Shown here piece after piece: positions 7,001 through 17,101 of a stretch of 64,000 nt of DNA. The stretch covers positions 310,001 to 374,000 of the forward strand of contig NZ_SACK01000003.1 in the NCBI RefSeq assembly GCF_004005815.1. Reading direction: 5' to 3'. The DNA is from Mucilaginibacter limnophilus (GTDB lineage: Bacteria; Bacteroidota; Bacteroidia; Sphingobacteriales; Sphingobacteriaceae). The position numbers were made by a program, and so were the translations under genes. Below the pieces are notes generated by a model. The model had not been told where the DNA came from. It made no database searches and worked only from the letters and a program-made list of their open reading frames with translations. The first letter of the stretch is position 1. Each line of letters starts with the position of its first letter.

Positions 7001-9928
7001 TTATTTCATACACTCGCGCTGTATCTCAAATAAAAACTCGAACAAGTTTACTTCAGTAGGTATCTGCAATTTTTTGCGCAGGCGGTAACGGCTGATCTCT
7101 ACACCGCGTACCGATATGGCCATCAGCTGCGCTATCTCTTTGCTTGATAAGTTCATGATAAGGTAGGCGCATAATTTCAATTCCTGCTGGTTGATGGCCG
7201 GATAACGCTCTTTTATCACGTTGAGAAAATCGGCATGCACCTTATTAAAGTGCACCGAAAACTGCTCCCATTCCTCGTTCACCTTTTTCTCTTCGGATAG
7301 AAGACGAAGTATCTTTTTGATTTCGGTAGTTTCTACCATGTCTTTACCTGACTGGTTTAAACGCTGCAATTCTTCCTTAACTTTTAACAGGAATTCTTTC
7401 TTTTGCACCAGGTTCATGGCCGACGAAGCCAGTTCAGAGTTTTTAAACTCAATTTCACTTTCCAGCTTTTCATTACGCAGTTTCACCAGTTCCTTTTCAG
7501 ATATCTCCAGTTCAAGTTGATGCAGGTAGGCCATGCGGCGCTGTTCTTCTTCGTTTTGTTCACGCTGTTGCAGGAGTTCTTTTTCCTTAGCGAGTATGTG
7601 CCTTTTTTCCTGTCGTTTGTAGAAATAATACAGCAGGTAAATAATAAGGGCGGCATAAATAATGAATGCCCAGATTGTAGCATACCAGGGCGGCGTAATG
7701 GTAAATGAATACTTGCTGATCTTTGACTCGTTATTCAAATGATTACGAGCTTTTATTTTAAAAATGTAATTCCCGGCAGGTAAGTTGGTATAATCCTTTT
7801 CGGTCTTTTTAGACCATGCCGACCACTCCTTATCAAAGCCTTCCAGGTAATAGCTGTATTCAACGTTTGAGCGTTCTTCAAAAATCGGCGAAGAATATTC
7901 GAAATGCAGCGAGTTCCACAAATAACCAAGCGACGGTATTGTGGCCGATTGCTGTTTTTTGTTCTCGTTGACATTACCGAAATAGCCGCCAAAAAGCAGG
8001 CTGTCGGTATCAGAAATAGCCTTCACCCTACGGATGTATGCGCGCAACGGTCGGATATTTTGCTTGTACCGGGCGAAGTTGATATGATAATACCCGTTCT
8101 CGCCGCCCACAAAAATATTGTTACTGTCGATAGCGCAAACGTTTTCAAACCCGCTTAAAATGCGGCGTTCCAACTCGGGTATATATATAATATTTTGCTT
8201 TGCCGACGAATGATCAACCACCCCTATCCTTTTGCCTTCAACAAACCAGATGTTCCCGGCAGGATCTTCTTTCAGATAACGAAGCGCCCTGCTGCCGAAT
8301 ATCTCTTTATAAGCTGCCGACGGTTTAAACTTGTCGGTATTCTTATCATACTCATAAATACCTTTTTCGGTAGCAATAACAACCTGGTTCCTGATCTTGA
8401 AAACAAAGTTGTTGAGCGTTGAAGGCAAACCATTAGCCGAAGTATATATCTTTGCATGAGGACTGTTCAGGCTTAACTTATAAACGCCACGGTAAGGGTG
8501 AGATGTCCAGATGGTGTTATCGGCGTCGATCTCAAGGTACCTCGCCGACTCTTTGAAGTTCCCTATATTTCCTTTGTCGGTAAGTACACCAGCCTTATCC
8601 TCAATCAGCCTGACACCATAATAATTACCCGCTGCAATAAAATTACCTATGCCGGTCACCAATGGTTGGTATATCCAGTACCCGGCGCTTTTGCTTACTG
8701 GCAGCATTTTACCCTGCTTTATCTCATACGCGGCATCATCATTTCCAGAAAACAGGTGATTGTTTACTACCGATAGGTTCCAGGTAAGGCCCTCGTACAA
8801 GGTTTTAAGTTCATTTTTAGCATAGCTAAGGTCGGCCGCAGGCCTGGCAGGTAGTTGCAACTGGTACACCCCGTTGGATAAGCCGAAGTATAAGCTATTG
8901 CCGTATTTCACCATTGAAAAGCCGCCGCCATCCTTGAAAGCCGCGGGATTTACATGCTTAACCGCGTTGTTATAGGCAATAAAGTCTATCCCGTTATCAA
9001 GCCCCAGCCATACGTTGTTATCGTGGTCGAGGTACATACAGCGTACATTGCTGTTTTGCAGCCCATCTTTTTTCGAAATATTTTCGGTTACCGTGCCGTT
9101 CTTGTCGAGCTGGTATACGCCATTTGAATAGGTGCTGAGCAGAAAAGTACTATCGCTAAGCGCCACCGCCGCCGAAAAATGCTCACGATTATTTATACCG
9201 AACCCTGACAACTGAAGATTTCGCAATTGCTTGCCTTCAAGAACATACACGCCGCTTCGGGCAGTGGCTATCAAGCTGGCGTTTTTGCCATAAGAAGATG
9301 TCGCCGTTATATAAAAGTTAGGCGGCAATTCATCTGCAGGAATAAAGGTTTGCCATTTATTGGCTTTATAAGATAATAAACCGCGCTGATCATCATGTGC
9401 TATCAAATTCCCGTTGTACATTCCCATTGACAGCCATGAGGATGACGCCGGGTAGATGGTCATACGGTTATTACTGTACTTAAATATCTTAAACCGTGAA
9501 CGGAAAAAGATTTCATTAGCATAAACTACAATATCCCATATGTCTGAAAAGTTCTGCTCATTTTTTGGCAGCAGGTTTTTTAGCGAGGTAAACTCGAGCC
9601 GCCCGCTTTTGCCGGGCGAAACGTAACCCACTTCATCCTGCCCGCCGGCATACAGCTTTTTATCGGCACCAAATTCAATTGACCATACAATGGTTTTATT
9701 TGGCAAAGGATACAGCTGCCAGTACGCACCATCAAAAACCAGTACGCCTTCGTTATTAGCAAAGTACATACGCCCCTGGGCGTCCTGCCTTATTTTCCAG
9801 TTTTGTGTACCTGCGTTGTATTGCTTCTTCTGATAATTAACGGTTTCGCGCTGACCGATAAAAGCTTGCGCAAAAACATCATAACCTGCCAGGGCAAATA
9901 ACACTGATAAAACAAGGCGTAGAAACAT
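7001..9928 (-). CDS. Membrane-spanning Y_Y_Y/LuxR-type regulator with beta-propeller sensor
   Basis: The protein is 975 residues. A signal peptide (1-21) is followed by a periplasmic beta-propeller region (about 25-640, repeated short blades such as NVWLGLDNGIDF and DADNTIWTSHPYRGVYKL). Next come a Y_Y_Y domain (about 685-755; VEYSYYLEGFDKEWSAWS), one membrane helix (about 765-787; YATIWAFIIYAALIIYLLYYF), a charged coiled coil (about 790-880), and a LuxR-type helix-turn-helix (about 909-970; LSSKEIAQLMAISVRGVEISRYRLRKKL). There is no histidine kinase or receiver domain, unlike hybrid two-component regulators, so it appears to sense glycan outside the inner membrane and bind DNA directly. It is divergent from the SusC gene at 10318 and is its likely activator. 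Confidence 0.85.
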   Translation of the reverse strand: MFLRLVLSVLFALAGYDVFAQAFIGQRETVNYQKKQYNAGTQNWKIRQDAQGRMYFANNEGVLVFDGAYWQLYPLPNKTIVWSIEFGADKKLYAGGQDEVGYVSPGKSGRLEFTSLKNLLPKNEQNFSDIWDIVVYANEIFFRSRFKIFKYSNNRMTIYPASSSWLSMGMYNGNLIAHDDQRGLLSYKANKWQTFIPADELPPNFYITATSSYGKNASLIATARSGVYVLEGKQLRNLQLSGFGINNREHFSAAVALSDSTFLLSTYSNGVYQLDKNGTVTENISKKDGLQNSNVRCMYLDHDNNVWLGLDNGIDFIAYNNAVKHVNPAAFKDGGGFSMVKYGNSLYFGLSNGVYQLQLPARPAADLSYAKNELKTLYEGLTWNLSVVNNHLFSGNDDAAYEIKQGKMLPVSKSAGYWIYQPLVTGIGNFIAAGNYYGVRLIEDKAGVLTDKGNIGNFKESARYLEIDADNTIWTSHPYRGVYKLSLNSPHAKIYTSANGLPSTLNNFVFKIRNQVVIATEKGIYEYDKNTDKFKPSAAYKEIFGSRALRYLKEDPAGNIWFVEGKRIGVVDHSSAKQNIIYIPELERRILSGFENVCAIDSNNIFVGGENGYYHINFARYKQNIRPLRAYIRRVKAISDTDSLLFGGYFGNVNENKKQQSATIPSLGYLWNSLHFEYSSPIFEERSNVEYSYYLEGFDKEWSAWSKKTEKDYTNLPAGNYIFKIKARNHLNNESKISKYSFTITPPWYATIWAFIIYAALIIYLLYYFYKRQEKRHILAKEKELLQQREQNEEEQRRMAYLHQLELEISEKELVKLRNEKLESEIEFKNSELASSAMNLVQKKEFLLKVKEELQRLNQSGKDMVETTEIKKILRLLSEEKKVNEEWEQFSVHFNKVHADFLNVIKERYPAINQQELKLCAYLIMNLSSKEIAQLMAISVRGVEISRYRLRKKLQIPTEVNLFEFLFEIQRECMK

Positions 9929-10317
9929 ATTCGGTTTATGTTGTGGTTACAACAGAGGGATAAATGTATTAAAGATGTAGTGAAAAACCATCGTCAATGC
10001 AGAATTTTCATACCTGTGTGGTAGTGATGTAGTGCTTTTTTATACTGATTTTGCCTAATGCATATACATTTGACCCCGTAAACCCGATGCACCGCATCAT
10101 TTTTATAAACCAATTATAACACATCATTATGATTACATTTTACGCAAATGTGTCTTGCTTATTTATTATGCATGGCCACGCAGTACGCTGCAAACAGCAC
10201 CCGCAATCATCGCAGTTCCCACCGTGAACGGTGAACTCATTCCGATTTAATAACCAATTGATCTTTGCGACTTAGCTTGCGAAGACGGACAGTATTTAAA
10301 CCTAAAAATCAAATTAT
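9929..10317. promoter_or_regulatory. Divergent upstream region between the PUL regulator and susC
   Basis: This 389-bp gap holds no convincing gene. On the plus strand TACATTTG at 10065-10072 fits the Bacteroidota -7 element TAnnTTTG exactly and would leave a leader of about 240 nt before susC. A weaker candidate, GATCTTTG at 10260-10267, would give a short leader. I found no clear -33 element for either. The Y_Y_Y/LuxR regulator probably binds here, but I cannot identify its site. Confidence 0.35.
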
Positions 10318-13300
10318 ATGCAATTGAAACTCAAATTATGTTTGGGCATGGCTTTGCTTATATGCTTTATTAATAATGCTTATTCGCAAACATTAAGCCT
10401 TAGTGGTAAAGTAACCAGCAAAGCGGGCGAGCCATTACCCGGCGCGTCTATCACTGTAAAAGGCACCACCAACGGCACCATGACCGATGCTAACGGACGT
10501 TACACCATAAGTGTACCGCAAACAGGCGCGACACTTCTTGTATCATTTATAGGTATGGGCACGGTTGAAAGAGCCGTTAGCCAAAGTGGTGAAGTAAATT
10601 TTGTACTTGAAGAAAACACTACCCTTGAAGAAGTAGTGGTAATAGGCTACGGCACACAAAAAATCACTAAGGTATCGGGCGCTATATCAACTGTTAAAAG
10701 CGCCGATATAGAAAAATTGCGCCCATCACGTGTAGAGGAAGCCTTACAAGGCCGTGCAGCTGGTGTAAATGTAATTCAAAACGGCTCACCTGGTGCAAAA
10801 CCTGTTGTGTTAATACGTGGTATTCCATCATACAATGGTACTCAACCATTGGTGATTGTTGATGGTGTAGTGCAAACTCTTGATGACTTCAACTCAATAA
10901 ACCCTCTTGACATTGAATCAATCAGCATATTGAAAGATGCTGCTACAATTGCCATTTATGGTGTAAAAGGTGGTAATGGTGTTATTGCCGTTACAACTAA
11001 AAGTGGCAAACGCAATCAACGTAATGACATCTCAATAAGCAGCAACTATGGGGTACAGGAGGTTATGCGTACACTTCCTGTATTAAACGCTTCTGAATAT
11101 GGCGCTATCATTAACGAAGGCAGTACTGCATCCGGCGGAAATATAATTTTCCCTGACCTTTCAGTATTAGGCGTTGGCACCAATTGGCAAAACGAAATAT
11201 TTAAAACTGCCCCGCTGCAAACACATAACCTTACAGCATCTGGCGGCAGCGAAAAGGTATCATATTTCTTATCAGCAGGCTATCTTGGCCAGGGTGGTAT
11301 AGTTGGTGGTATTGATAAATCAAAGTTTGAACGCGGTAACTTCACCGCAAACCTTGATTTTCAACTGGCAAAAAATGTGAAGTTTATTGTGAACGCTACT
11401 GACGTTCTCCTCGCTTCAAAAGGTGTACAGGAAAACTCATTCAACAGTGTAATCGGTAACGCCATCAACTTCGATCCTACTGTATCTGTTTATAATGATG
11501 ATCCGACAATGCCGGGCACTTACGGTTACAGCACACGCATACTTTCAGAAATTTTTAACCCGCTTACACGCCTCGACAATACATACAACAAAAATACCGG
11601 CAATAAGCTGTACGGGAAGTTTGAATTACAATATGAAATTATCAAAGGCCTGAAACTGACCAGCCGTTACGGTTACACCAAATATGATGCTAATTCAAAA
11701 AGCTTCACTCCGCTGGCATTCTATGGTCCGTTTAACGTTGATAACACCATGGGTGTAGACGGGCAGGCATTAACCGATAGGCACAACAGCGTTGCGCACG
11801 AAAAAGCCAGCAACTTTAACTGGACTTGGGAAACTTTTGCCAATTATAATTTTAAGATTGCTGAAGATCACAGTTTTGAAACTGTATTGGGTTACTCAAT
11901 GGCAAAATCAACTAACAATGCCGCCGGCGCAAGCAGACAGGATGTACCTTTCAACTCATGGGAATTTGCTGATTTTACAGCAGCTACAGGTATTAATACT
12001 GAAGACAACCTGACAGCCCGTGATGGGTATTACTACCAAAGTTTCCGTCGCAACTTGTCTTATTTCGGCCGCATAAATTATGATTATAAAGGCCGTTATC
12101 TGGCATCGTTCTCGGCCCGCCGCGATGGTTCGTACGTATTCGGCGCAAATAACAAATTCGCTAACTTTTATGCCGGTTCATTAGGATGGGTAGTTACTGA
12201 AGAAGACTTTTTTAAAGTTCCGTTTATTAACCTGTTAAAAATTCGTGGTAGCTACGGCTCATCAGGCAGTGATGGCAACATCGGCCCAACTTTTACAAAA
12301 ATAGCAACCGGCGGACCTGATTATGGCGTTCCTGTAAACAGTAACGGATACAACTTTGATAATATATTCTATCCGGGTTCAACTATAGCAAAGGTAGCAA
12401 ACTTAAGCCTTCGCTGGGAAGGTCAGGTGCAATCTAATATCGGCTTTGACTTAACTGTGTGGGACAATAAAATATCCTTGTCTGCCGACTATTTCCGTAA
12501 AGACGTTGACGGTATCATATTCCTTCCGTTCGAATCACTTTACGGACAAGGCACCAGGCCAACGCCTGACGCTAACGTAGGCACTACCAAAACTACTGGT
12601 TTTGATTTAACACTTAGCTATAATGAAAATATAGGTAGTAATTTTAAATTGGGTAATACCTTTACATTTACCACTTCAAAAAACCTGGTTACCGCAACTA
12701 ATAGCGAAGGTACAGGCCGCATTCTTGGTGGCTCATATTTTAACGGACAATCGCAAACGGTTACAGTTTTTGAAAAAGGTTACTCGCCATGGTATTTCTA
12801 TGGTTACAAAACCGATGGTTTATTTCAAAATGCGGCTGAAATCGCGGCAGCCCCTACCCAATCAGGCGCACAACCGGGCGATATTCGTTTTGTGGATATA
12901 AACGGTGACGGTGCAATAACTGCTGCCGACCAAACTAAGATAGGCAATCCGTTTCCTGACTTTACTTTGGGCTGGAATATTAATATGAGTTATAAAAATT
13001 TCGACTTTACAGCCTTTACATATGTATCGGTAGGTAATGACATTTACCGTGCTTACGAACGCAACCAAAACTATACCAATAAAGATCGCAGTGTACTTGG
13101 CCGCTGGACAGGCGAAGGTAGCACCAACGATGCGAAAAATCCTCGTTATTCATTTACTGATGCAAACAGCAACATTCGCGTGTCTGACAGATATGTTGAA
13201 GACGGCAGCTTTGTGAAACTTAAAAATGTGCAATTAGGATATACCTTCCCTACCTCATTTACTAAAGTTTTCCGGAATGTAAGGCTTTACGCGCAGGTGC

Positions 13301-13440
13301 GTAATGCGCTTGTATTTACCAAGTACACAGGTTTCGATCCGGAGATACAAAATGGTGCTGCCGTTGGTGAAACAGGCGTTGACAGGGGTACCTATCCGCA
13401 GCCAAGAACTTATTCAGTTGGCCTTGATATCAGATTATAA
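10318..13440 (+). CDS. SusC/RagA-type TonB-linked outer-membrane transporter (beta-glucan PUL)
   Basis: This 1040-residue protein is a full-length SusC homologue that imports oligosaccharides across the outer membrane using TonB energy. It has a signal peptide (1-24, ending NAYSQ), a carboxypeptidase-like beta-sandwich (about 27-100; GKVTSKAGEPLPGASITVKGT, GRYTISVP) and a TonB-box-like EEVVVIGYGTQ near 107-117. The plug follows (about 120-230; VEEALQGRAAGVNVIQNGSPG, IYGVKGGNGVIAVTTK), then a 22-strand-type barrel ending PQPRTYSVGLDIRL. It is the first gene of the PUL transcript and forms the transport pair with the SusD protein that follows 20 bp later. The GH16 neighbours suggest beta-1,3- or mixed-linkage gluco-oligosaccharides as substrate, which is inference. 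Confidence 0.95.
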   Translation: MQLKLKLCLGMALLICFINNAYSQTLSLSGKVTSKAGEPLPGASITVKGTTNGTMTDANGRYTISVPQTGATLLVSFIGMGTVERAVSQSGEVNFVLEENTTLEEVVVIGYGTQKITKVSGAISTVKSADIEKLRPSRVEEALQGRAAGVNVIQNGSPGAKPVVLIRGIPSYNGTQPLVIVDGVVQTLDDFNSINPLDIESISILKDAATIAIYGVKGGNGVIAVTTKSGKRNQRNDISISSNYGVQEVMRTLPVLNASEYGAIINEGSTASGGNIIFPDLSVLGVGTNWQNEIFKTAPLQTHNLTASGGSEKVSYFLSAGYLGQGGIVGGIDKSKFERGNFTANLDFQLAKNVKFIVNATDVLLASKGVQENSFNSVIGNAINFDPTVSVYNDDPTMPGTYGYSTRILSEIFNPLTRLDNTYNKNTGNKLYGKFELQYEIIKGLKLTSRYGYTKYDANSKSFTPLAFYGPFNVDNTMGVDGQALTDRHNSVAHEKASNFNWTWETFANYNFKIAEDHSFETVLGYSMAKSTNNAAGASRQDVPFNSWEFADFTAATGINTEDNLTARDGYYYQSFRRNLSYFGRINYDYKGRYLASFSARRDGSYVFGANNKFANFYAGSLGWVVTEEDFFKVPFINLLKIRGSYGSSGSDGNIGPTFTKIATGGPDYGVPVNSNGYNFDNIFYPGSTIAKVANLSLRWEGQVQSNIGFDLTVWDNKISLSADYFRKDVDGIIFLPFESLYGQGTRPTPDANVGTTKTTGFDLTLSYNENIGSNFKLGNTFTFTTSKNLVTATNSEGTGRILGGSYFNGQSQTVTVFEKGYSPWYFYGYKTDGLFQNAAEIAAAPTQSGAQPGDIRFVDINGDGAITAADQTKIGNPFPDFTLGWNINMSYKNFDFTAFTYVSVGNDIYRAYERNQNYTNKDRSVLGRWTGEGSTNDAKNPRYSFTDANSNIRVSDRYVEDGSFVKLKNVQLGYTFPTSFTKVFRNVRLYAQVRNALVFTKYTGFDPEIQNGAAVGETGVDRGTYPQPRTYSVGLDIRL

Positions 13441-13460
13441 TGTATTTAACAACTACGACA

Positions 13461-14975
13461 ATGAAGAAAAGATATATAAAATTAATGGCCATGGTTGTAA
13501 TTGTTGCCATGACTATGCCTTCGTGTAACAAATGGGTGGATTATGATCCTCACGACGAATTTGCCATAACCGATCTTGATTATCTTAAAAAAGAAACCGA
13601 TTACCGTACAATGGCAATCAGTGTTTACACACCCTTACAGTGGTTAAACCAGGTGGTGCCTATTGGCGATATCGGTTCAGATAACTCTGTAGCTGGTGGT
13701 GAGGCGGCGTCAGACGTACCTGCGCTTCAGCAGGTTGACGATTATACCATTACGCCAAACAATGAAACTATAGAAGACTTATGGAGAGTTGCTTATGAAG
13801 GCGTAAACCGTGCAAACTATCTGCATCAATATAAAAATACTAATAAAGCCGGCGAGACTGTTGATTTTGCGGGAAAAGAGGCGCTTTATGGTGAGGTGTA
13901 TTTTTTGCGTGCATACTACTATTTCACACTTGTACGCATGTGGGGCGATGTACCGCTTTTTGTTGACAGGCGTTTGGACTTTGACGACTCGGGCACCTTA
14001 CAACGTGCCCCAAAAGCCGACGTTTATGCTCAAATAGAAGCCGACCTTAACGCGGCAATAGCTGTACTTCCGCCTACACAGGTGCAAAAAGGCCGTGTTA
14101 CAAAATATGCTGCTCAGGCTTTATTAGGTAAGGTTTTACTGTATGAAGAAAAATTTGATCAGGCTGCTACTGTATTGGAAAGCATCATTAATGCAAACGC
14201 ATTTACCCTGGTTGATGACTTTGCTTCGATGTTCCTTGCCGCGGGTGAGAACGGGCCCGAATCAGTTTTCGAGATACAATACACTAATAACTCTCCTTAC
14301 TATAACTGGGGTGGTTATAACCGCGGTCAGGGCAATTATGCAGTGCAGCAAAACGGTATCCGCGGCCTGAACGGCTCGGCGGCTATGCCGTATGCGCCGG
14401 GATGGAGCACCAATTTGCCAACTCAGGATTTAGCCGACGCTTATCAGGCAGGAGATCAACGTAAAGAAGCTACCATACTGGATATAGACGCTTACGCAGC
14501 TGCCCATCCTGAATATGGTATTACCTACCAGGTAGCGCCTTATAAAAACACCGGTTTTTATAACGCTAAATATCTTCCGCGTAAAGGTGAAACATCAGGC
14601 CAAGTGGAGTTAAACTACCTTAACAATTTCAGGATAATCCGCTATGCTGATGTGTTACTGATGGCAGCCGAAGCGATAAACAGATCAAGCAGCCCTAATA
14701 CTTCGAAATCACAGCAATATCTTAACGAAGTACGTGAGCGTGCTTTTGGTGACAATACACACAATGTTACTGCTTCAGGCAATGCATTAACTGAAGCTAT
14801 ATGGAGGGAAAGAAGACTGGAACTTGCAATGGAAGGAGACCGCTTTTTTGACCTGGTGCGCACCGGGCAGGCAGCTTCATTTATTGATGGTTTTCAGGCG
14901 GGTAAAAATGAAGTGTTCCCGATACCTCAACGTGAGGTAACCGGATCAGGCTTAACACAAAATCCCGGCTATTAA
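13461..14975 (+). CDS. SusD/RagB-type surface glycan-binding lipoprotein
   Basis: SusD proteins lid the SusC barrel and hand glycans to it from the cell surface. The product is 504 residues from the ATG at 13461. The frame also has an ATG at 13440 overlapping the susC stop, but starting at 13461 puts a basic n-region (MKKRYIK) directly before the hydrophobic core and the lipobox ending MPSC (Cys22), so I prefer it. Family segments include GVNRANYLHQY, EALYGEVYFLRAYYYFTLVRMWGDVPL (residues about 137-163), YAAQALLGKVLLYEEKF, RYADVLLMAAEAINR and the C-terminal IWRERRLELAMEGDRFFDLVRTGQA followed by NEVFPIPQREV. It belongs to the same operon as the preceding SusC gene. Confidence 0.94.
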   Translation: MKKRYIKLMAMVVIVAMTMPSCNKWVDYDPHDEFAITDLDYLKKETDYRTMAISVYTPLQWLNQVVPIGDIGSDNSVAGGEAASDVPALQQVDDYTITPNNETIEDLWRVAYEGVNRANYLHQYKNTNKAGETVDFAGKEALYGEVYFLRAYYYFTLVRMWGDVPLFVDRRLDFDDSGTLQRAPKADVYAQIEADLNAAIAVLPPTQVQKGRVTKYAAQALLGKVLLYEEKFDQAATVLESIINANAFTLVDDFASMFLAAGENGPESVFEIQYTNNSPYYNWGGYNRGQGNYAVQQNGIRGLNGSAAMPYAPGWSTNLPTQDLADAYQAGDQRKEATILDIDAYAAAHPEYGITYQVAPYKNTGFYNAKYLPRKGETSGQVELNYLNNFRIIRYADVLLMAAEAINRSSSPNTSKSQQYLNEVRERAFGDNTHNVTASGNALTEAIWRERRLELAMEGDRFFDLVRTGQAASFIDGFQAGKNEVFPIPQREVTGSGLTQNPGY

Positions 14976-15002
14976 TTCATTTTAACTATTAAAAAAGAAA
15001 TT

Positions 15003-17084
15003 ATGAAGACAATAAGATATTTTCTCAGCATAGCGCTTTTGGTTGCCGTGCTGGCCGGATGTAAGAAGGAAAGCTTTGACGATACTTCCTTTGTAAACGG
15101 TATTTCGTCGCCTGATAAATTATCGGTGATGTTTAATATAACCCAGGATAATACAGGTTTGGTAACTATTATCCCCAACGGGGAAGGCGTTGCCTCATAC
15201 GACATTTACCTTGGTGACGCCACTGCCGAACCGGTAAAAGTAAATGCAGGTCAAAGTACCCAGCATAATTATGCTGAAGGTGTTTACACGGTAAAAATTG
15301 TTGGCCATGGCCTTAATGGCGAAACTACTGAAACCACGCAACAACTTACTGTATCGTTTAAAGCGCCGGAGGATTTGCAGATCACCCCTGTAATTAACGG
15401 ATTAAACGTTAGCGTAAGTGCTAAGGCATCATTTGAAACCTTGTTCAGAGTGTATTGGGGCGATAGCAGCACCGAGCCGGAACCGTTTGATCCGGTATTG
15501 GAAGGCCAGTCGGTAGCGCACAATTATGCCAGCGCAGGCGAATACACCATACGTGTAGTAGCCCTTAGCGGCGGCGCAGCCACTACCGAAACCACACAAA
15601 CCATTAAAGTTGGCAAACAGCTTGACCTGCCGGTTGGCTTTGACGACCCGAACTTTGATTATACCATGAGCAACTTCGGCGGTAACATTTCATCAATAGA
15701 AACCGACCCTGCGGATGCCGGCAACAAAGTGCTTAAAGTAGTTAAACCGGGCGGTGCCGAAGTTTGGGCGGGTACCACATTGGGTACAGCTAATGGCTTC
15801 GCTACACCAGTGCCGCTGAAAATCAACAACTCGAAAATGAGTATGCGGATATATTCTCCTGCCGCGGGTTTAACCATTAAGCTGAAATTAGAAGACCATA
15901 CAACCAGCGCTAATTCAGTTGAAACTGACGCTGTAACAACCAAAGCCAATGCATGGGAAACCCTGACATTCGACTTTAATAACAATTCAGCAGGTACACC
16001 GGCATTGAACAACGCGACCGTTTACGACAAGGCAAGCGTGTTCTTTGACTTCGGCGCGACTGGCAGCGGTAAAACTTTCTACATGGACGACCTGAAATTT
16101 GTGCCCTCACTGACACAAATTGATCTGCCGGTAACTTTTGATGTACCGACTGTTAATTATACTACCACTGATTTCGGTAACAACCAAACCGTTGATGCTG
16201 TTGACCCGACCAATGCTGCCAACAAGGTTAAATTAACCACTAAGCCAAACGGCGCCGAAACATGGGCTGGTACAACCATTGGTACGCCTGCTGGTTTCGC
16301 AAGCCGCATACCGCTTACCGCAGCAAAATCAAAAATGACGGTGCGTGTGTACTCTCCGGCTGCAGGCTTAACCATCAAACTGAAAGTTGAAGAGCATGGC
16401 AACGGCGCTAACTCAGTTGAAACGGATGCTGTTACCACCAAGGCTAATGCATGGGAAACTCTAACGTTTGATTTCAACAACAACTCATCAGGTACACCGG
16501 CCCTTAACCCTGCGTTTAATTATGACAAAGCCTCGCTGTTCTTTGACTTTAACGTAGCAGGTAATGGCAAACAGTTTTACTGGGATGATGTGATGTTCGT
16601 GTCAGGCGACCCAACTTCGGTTGATATCCCGCTGTCGTTTGAAGGTTCGCTTAACTATGCCTTTACTGACTTTGAAGGCGGTAACGTAACCATTGTTGAT
16701 AATCCGCATAAAACCGGTATCAATACCAGCGACAAGGTTGGAAGGATGATAAAATTTGCCGGTCAAACCTATGGTGGCAGCGTGCTATCGCTTGATCATC
16801 CTATTGATTTTTCAACAAAAAAGACCTTCAAAATGAAGGTGTACTCGCCGCGTGTGGGTGCCAAAGTGCTTCTGAAAGTTGAGAATTTAACCAACGGCGG
16901 CATCAGCTTCGAAAAAGAAGTGCTTACTACCCAGGCTAACACATGGGAAGATCTGACGTTTGATTACAGTGCCATTAACACAGCAAACAGCTATCAGAAA
17001 GTGGTATTGATATTCGACAATGGCACATCAGGCGACGGCTCAGCCAACTTCACCTGGTTCTTTGATGATATCACACTTAACTAA
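15003..17084 (+). CDS. Modular surface lipoprotein, probable glycan-binding protein with three tandem modules
   Basis: This 693-residue lipoprotein (lipobox LAGC, Cys20, then KKESFDD, resembling a surface-export signal) occupies the SusE/SGBP position after SusD. Two PKD-like Ig domains (about 35-118 and 120-204; ends VTIIPNGEGVASYDIYLGD and YWGDSSTEPEPF) are followed by three homologous beta-sandwich modules at about 207-372, 373-539 and 540-693. They begin LDLPVGFDDP, IDLPVTFDVP and VDIPLSFEGS and each ends in a D-D-aromatic edge (MDDLKF, WDDVMF, FDDITL). Modules 1 and 2 are nearly identical over residues such as YSPAAGLTIKLK and AVTTKANAWETLTFDFNNNS; module 3 has diverged. No catalytic motif is visible. 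A carbohydrate-binding role is inferred from the fold and position. Confidence 0.82.
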   Translation: MKTIRYFLSIALLVAVLAGCKKESFDDTSFVNGISSPDKLSVMFNITQDNTGLVTIIPNGEGVASYDIYLGDATAEPVKVNAGQSTQHNYAEGVYTVKIVGHGLNGETTETTQQLTVSFKAPEDLQITPVINGLNVSVSAKASFETLFRVYWGDSSTEPEPFDPVLEGQSVAHNYASAGEYTIRVVALSGGAATTETTQTIKVGKQLDLPVGFDDPNFDYTMSNFGGNISSIETDPADAGNKVLKVVKPGGAEVWAGTTLGTANGFATPVPLKINNSKMSMRIYSPAAGLTIKLKLEDHTTSANSVETDAVTTKANAWETLTFDFNNNSAGTPALNNATVYDKASVFFDFGATGSGKTFYMDDLKFVPSLTQIDLPVTFDVPTVNYTTTDFGNNQTVDAVDPTNAANKVKLTTKPNGAETWAGTTIGTPAGFASRIPLTAAKSKMTVRVYSPAAGLTIKLKVEEHGNGANSVETDAVTTKANAWETLTFDFNNNSSGTPALNPAFNYDKASLFFDFNVAGNGKQFYWDDVMFVSGDPTSVDIPLSFEGSLNYAFTDFEGGNVTIVDNPHKTGINTSDKVGRMIKFAGQTYGGSVLSLDHPIDFSTKKTFKMKVYSPRVGAKVLLKVENLTNGGISFEKEVLTTQANTWEDLTFDYSAINTANSYQKVVLIFDNGTSGDGSANFTWFFDDITLN

Positions 17085-17101
17085 CCAAAAAACTAAAGAT
17101 C

